A stretch of 64,000 nucleotides of DNA from Paenibacillus cremeus (lineage in GTDB: Bacteria; Bacillota; Bacilli; Paenibacillales; NBRC-103111): positions 62,001 to 126,000 of the forward strand of contig NZ_VNJI01000016.1 in NCBI RefSeq assembly GCF_007786445.1, written 5' to 3'. Within the stretch, counting starts at the first letter, position 1. Every line of letters begins with the position of its first letter. Under the pieces are notes generated by a model. It was not told the DNA's origin. It saw only the letters and a program-made list of their open reading frames with translations, and did no database searches. A program made the position numbers and the translations under genes. This document shows, piece after piece, positions 61,408 to 64,000 of the stretch.

Positions 61408-63220
61408 CCATCTCCTTCCAAGAAATAGCGGGGATCGTAACGCGGACACGGGTCCAATGATCCTTCCGGCTGGCGATCGTCAGACCGTACGGCTTCCCGA
61501 ACAACAGGCGGATCCGCTGCTGGACGTTGCTCAGACCGATTTGGTCCCCTTGCGATAAGGATTTAGCCGCTTCTTCCATGTTGGCCGTCAGCTCCTGCAG
61601 CTGCACCGCATCCATCCCGACGCCGTTATCGATGATATCGAAGATCACGTCCTGCTCCCGTCGGTAGCCGCGAATCGACAGCCGGGCTTGCTGCGCCTTC
61701 TGAAACAGCCCGTGCTCGCTGGCATTCTCGATAATGGGCTGCAGCAGCAGCTTAGGGATACCGAGCTCATACATCGTCTCGTCCATGTGAATGCTGACGG
61801 CCAGCTGATCTTGATAGCGAAACTGCATCAAATACAAATACGAAGAAATATATTCAAGCTCCTCCTCCACAGAGACGATCAAATCTGTAGAGCGGATTTT
61901 CCATCGGAACAGCTTGCCCAGCGTATACAGCATGTCGGCAATTTCGGGCTTGCGCTCCCGGACGGCCACCATCCGAATCGACTCCATCGTGTTGAGCAAA
62001 AAGTGCGGATTGATTCGCGACTGCAGCGCAGAAAGCTCGGCGCTCTTCGTCTTGATTTCCGCCAGGTACACCATGTCCACATGCTCCTCCAGCCGAAGGC
62101 ACATCCGGTTGAAGGCCGAGGCCAGCTGTCCCAGCTCATCCCGGCTGTCAAAGGCGACGCGGGTATCGAATCTGCCTTTCTCCACGCTGCGCATGGCGGT
62201 CAGCAGTCGCTTGATGCGGCTGGCGATATTGGTGGAGAAAAGCAGCGTGAGCAGCAGTACAATAAAGACGCCGCAGAAGAAGATGAACAAAATTTGCCGA
62301 ATCAGCCTATTTGTTTCCCGGGTGATCTGGGTTTTCGGAGTCTGTACGATCATATGCAGCCCTTTTTCGCTCAGCTCCGATTTATTGATAATATACGGCT
62401 CCCCGTTCAGCTTTAGCTCATGGGAGGCGAGGCTCAAATCCGCGGTTTCATTTAAAAAAGGGTACTTCAAACCAAGCGCCTGCGTATCGCTGCTGAACAG
62501 CACCGTGCCGTCATCGTCGAACACATACATGGCCGCCCGGCTCGTTCCGGCCAATTGGCGGTATTGCTTCATGATTTCATCGAGTGAGAGATTAATGATG
62601 AATTGCCCGACGGACCGGTCGTCCGGCAGATGGTTCAGGTCGTACAGATTGCCGGAATTGGAGATGACGGGCACATTACCGGCGAGAATATAATCGGGGT
62701 GGGTATAGGGGCGCTTATACATCGTTTTGTCCGAGGTCTCCAGGCCGGATAACGGCGCCTTATTGGTAAAGTCATAACCGACCGATACGGAGCGCCTGGA
62801 GGTGCTGAACACCTGCTTGTTCCGATCAATCAAGATGATATCAAGAATTTCCTTATCCCATAAGACAACCTTATCCAGCTCGCTTGAAATGCGGTTTTTG
62901 ATGATATAGGGTGGGAAAGCGCTGTCATTTTTCGCGGAATTGATCAGCATGTCCACCGTCGTTGGGGCCTCCGAATTATAGAACCAGTACACGATGCTTC
63001 GAATTTTGGCGTATTCTTCTTCCAGGTACGCGCTCATTTTATTGGTCAATTCGTCTTGCTTGCCGATTTCCAGCTCGATCATCTTGGCGTTGACATGCCC
63101 GGTGATGATGTAGATGGTGAGCAGGAGCGGAACCAGCATAAAGGTAGAGTATACGAGGACTAGCTTCAATAAGAGCCGATTTTTCACAAACTGGGTGAAG
63201 CCGAAGAGGTTGGTGTTCAT
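61379..63220 (-). CDS. Sensor histidine kinase, YesM-like
   Basis: 613 residues. Helix 1 near residues 16-38 (LLLKLVLVYSTFMLVPLLLTIYII), extracellular sensor, helix 2 (IRQILFIFFCGVFIVLLLTLLF), HAMP, then the His_kinase domain with phosphorylated His in LQSRINPHFLLNTMESIRM, and a HATPase with DNGVGMD. ATG 63220 follows AAAGGGG by 8 bases. It senses an extracellular sugar-related signal and phosphorylates the downstream regulator. The 3' end runs 29 bases into the regulator gene. Confidence 0.92.
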   Translation of the reverse strand: MNTNLFGFTQFVKNRLLLKLVLVYSTFMLVPLLLTIYIITGHVNAKMIELEIGKQDELTNKMSAYLEEEYAKIRSIVYWFYNSEAPTTVDMLINSAKNDSAFPPYIIKNRISSELDKVVLWDKEILDIILIDRNKQVFSTSRRSVSVGYDFTNKAPLSGLETSDKTMYKRPYTHPDYILAGNVPVISNSGNLYDLNHLPDDRSVGQFIINLSLDEIMKQYRQLAGTSRAAMYVFDDDGTVLFSSDTQALGLKYPFLNETADLSLASHELKLNGEPYIINKSELSEKGLHMIVQTPKTQITRETNRLIRQILFIFFCGVFIVLLLTLLFSTNIASRIKRLLTAMRSVEKGRFDTRVAFDSRDELGQLASAFNRMCLRLEEHVDMVYLAEIKTKSAELSALQSRINPHFLLNTMESIRMVAVRERKPEIADMLYTLGKLFRWKIRSTDLIVSVEEELEYISSYLYLMQFRYQDQLAVSIHMDETMYELGIPKLLLQPIIENASEHGLFQKAQQARLSIRGYRREQDVIFDIIDNGVGMDAVQLQELTANMEEAAKSLSQGDQIGLSNVQQRIRLLFGKPYGLTIASRKDHWTRVRVTIPAISWKEMDALVQDFYR

Positions 63221-63412
63221 CCTGCAATCCCCTTTACCAAGCTGTATGGTTAAAATATTACCGGAGACGCGTACAGGACGCAACTAGAGGCCTTCAACAG
63301 GTATAATTGGTGTAGAAAAAGTATGATTATTAGTCTTGAGACAGGGCGTGAAAAAGGTAAAATTAGAAATGTAAGCGCTACAATGACTCCAAAATAGAGG
63401 GGGAAGCGGGAA

Positions 63413-64000
63413 TTGAAAACATGGGTGAAGACGATGGTCAGCGGGATGCTGGTGCCGGTTTTGCTCGCGGGCTGCAGTACAGGCAGCAGCGGGTCAACGG
63501 ATAAGGGGGCCAGCTCGACCGGCTCTAGCGGCAGTGCGAGTAAACAAGTGGAGCTGACCTTCCTGTACCAGATGGATAACAAACGTCCGCAAGCTTTTTG
63601 GGACTCGATCGTGAACGATTTCCAAACGAAAAACCCGAATATTAAAATCAAAGGCATGTCCTACCCCGACGTAGCCAAAAAGGGAGATTACATTAAAACG
63701 CTGTACGCCACCGGGCAAATGCCGGACGTGACCTTGGCAGGGCTCGAGGATATCAAGCTGCTGGATGGCGTCTTTATGGAAATTCCGGACAAAATTTCAT
63801 CCGCGTTCGAGGATACCGCCCTCTACAAGCGCAACGGGAAAGTGTATACGCTGCCGACGGCCAAATACATCATGCTCGACATGTTTTATAATACGGAGAT
63901 TTTCAAAAAGTACAATTTGAGCCCGCCCAAAACGTGGGAAGAATTCTTGAAGCTGTGCCAAACCTTGAAGGCCAACGGCGTCAACCCGCTGATTGAGGCC
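63413..64000 (+). CDS. Extracellular solute-binding lipoprotein, 5' part, cut by window end
   Basis: 196 codons open to the window end from TTG 63413, preceded by GAGGGGGAAG. Signal with lipobox LLAGC (Cys21), then a Ser/Gly linker and VELTFLYQMDNKRPQAFWDSIVNDFQ, a sugar-binding family 1 fold distinct from the two lipoproteins near 2-12 kb. Divergent from the YesMN-type pair, its probable controller. The remaining permease genes would be to the right, outside the window. Confidence 0.85.
   Translation, partial: MKTWVKTMVSGMLVPVLLAGCSTGSSGSTDKGASSTGSSGSASKQVELTFLYQMDNKRPQAFWDSIVNDFQTKNPNIKIKGMSYPDVAKKGDYIKTLYATGQMPDVTLAGLEDIKLLDGVFMEIPDKISSAFEDTALYKRNGKVYTLPTAKYIMLDMFYNTEIFKKYNLSPPKTWEEFLKLCQTLKANGVNPLIEA

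Noticed and set aside
63372..63384. Possible cre box (TGTAAGCGCTACA) upstream of the last lipoprotein gene
   Set aside because: It is one base short of the symmetric cre core and fails the 3' half of the consensus, so it is not called.

Overview
The window looks like chromosome of a Paenibacillus-type, endospore-forming Firmicute. The supporting signs are strong GGAGG ribosome sites with frequent GTG/TTG starts, an H-type small acid-soluble spore protein behind a sigma-G-like promoter, a CcpA (cre) box, and many Lpl/Yte-style sugar ABC transporters with AraC or YesMN regulators. I saw no rRNA, tRNA, CRISPR array, transposase or phage genes.

Layout. 0-2 kb: end of an SGNH hydrolase, sspH, and a Tat-exported amine oxidase. 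2-18.7 kb: a polysaccharide locus with two paralogous ABC transporters in opposite orientations, each with its own lipoprotein, plus an AraC membrane regulator, a hydroxyacid dehydrogenase, a GHL6-like glycosidase, an oligogalacturonate lyase, a LacI repressor and a divergent FAD oxidoreductase. 18.9-21.2 kb: two secreted proteins of unknown role. 21.4-31.9 kb: an IclR-controlled glycolate/glyoxylate operon (FAH-family enzyme, malate synthase G, malic enzyme, TIM-barrel protein, GlcE-GlcF-GlcD). 32-34.7 kb: GH38 alpha-mannosidase. 34.8-42 kb: IclR, MFS transporter, 5-oxoprolinase PxpB-C-A, FrdA-like flavoprotein and a one-domain [2Fe-2S] protein. 42-47 kb: small accessory genes (Dabb, THEP1 NTPase, two NUDIX, DinB, P-loop kinase, MFS). 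47-51 kb: a KimA-like potassium importer and an Lsa-type ABC-F ribosome-protection protein behind an attenuator-like leader. 51-59.7 kb: sulfatase, six-hairpin protein, TauE/SafE exporter and GntR, divergent from an enolase-superfamily dehydratase, SDR, DapA-like aldolase and zinc dehydrogenase. 59.8-64 kb: YesN/YesM two-component system and a divergent solute-binding lipoprotein cut by the window end.

How the parts work together. Most of the window is catabolic: lipoproteins capture oligosaccharides, permeases import them, and lyases or glycosidases cut them. The glycolate operon forms a complete route from glycolate to pyruvate. The sulfatase cluster fits release of sulfate from a sulfated sugar, export of the sulfur oxyanion, and a non-phosphorylated sugar-acid pathway. 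The PxpBCA cluster looks like import and ring opening of a lactam linked to an oxidation step.

Several regulatory sites are readable: a shared two-part promoter module ahead of both transporter lipoproteins, matching IclR sites at two promoters, palindromes for LacI, IclR and GntR, and a leader with a start-stop codon pair and two terminators ahead of the ABC-F gene. Two genes appear to lack a standard start codon (CTG for a permease, ATC for the mannosidase). All functions are assigned by reading motifs; no database search was run.
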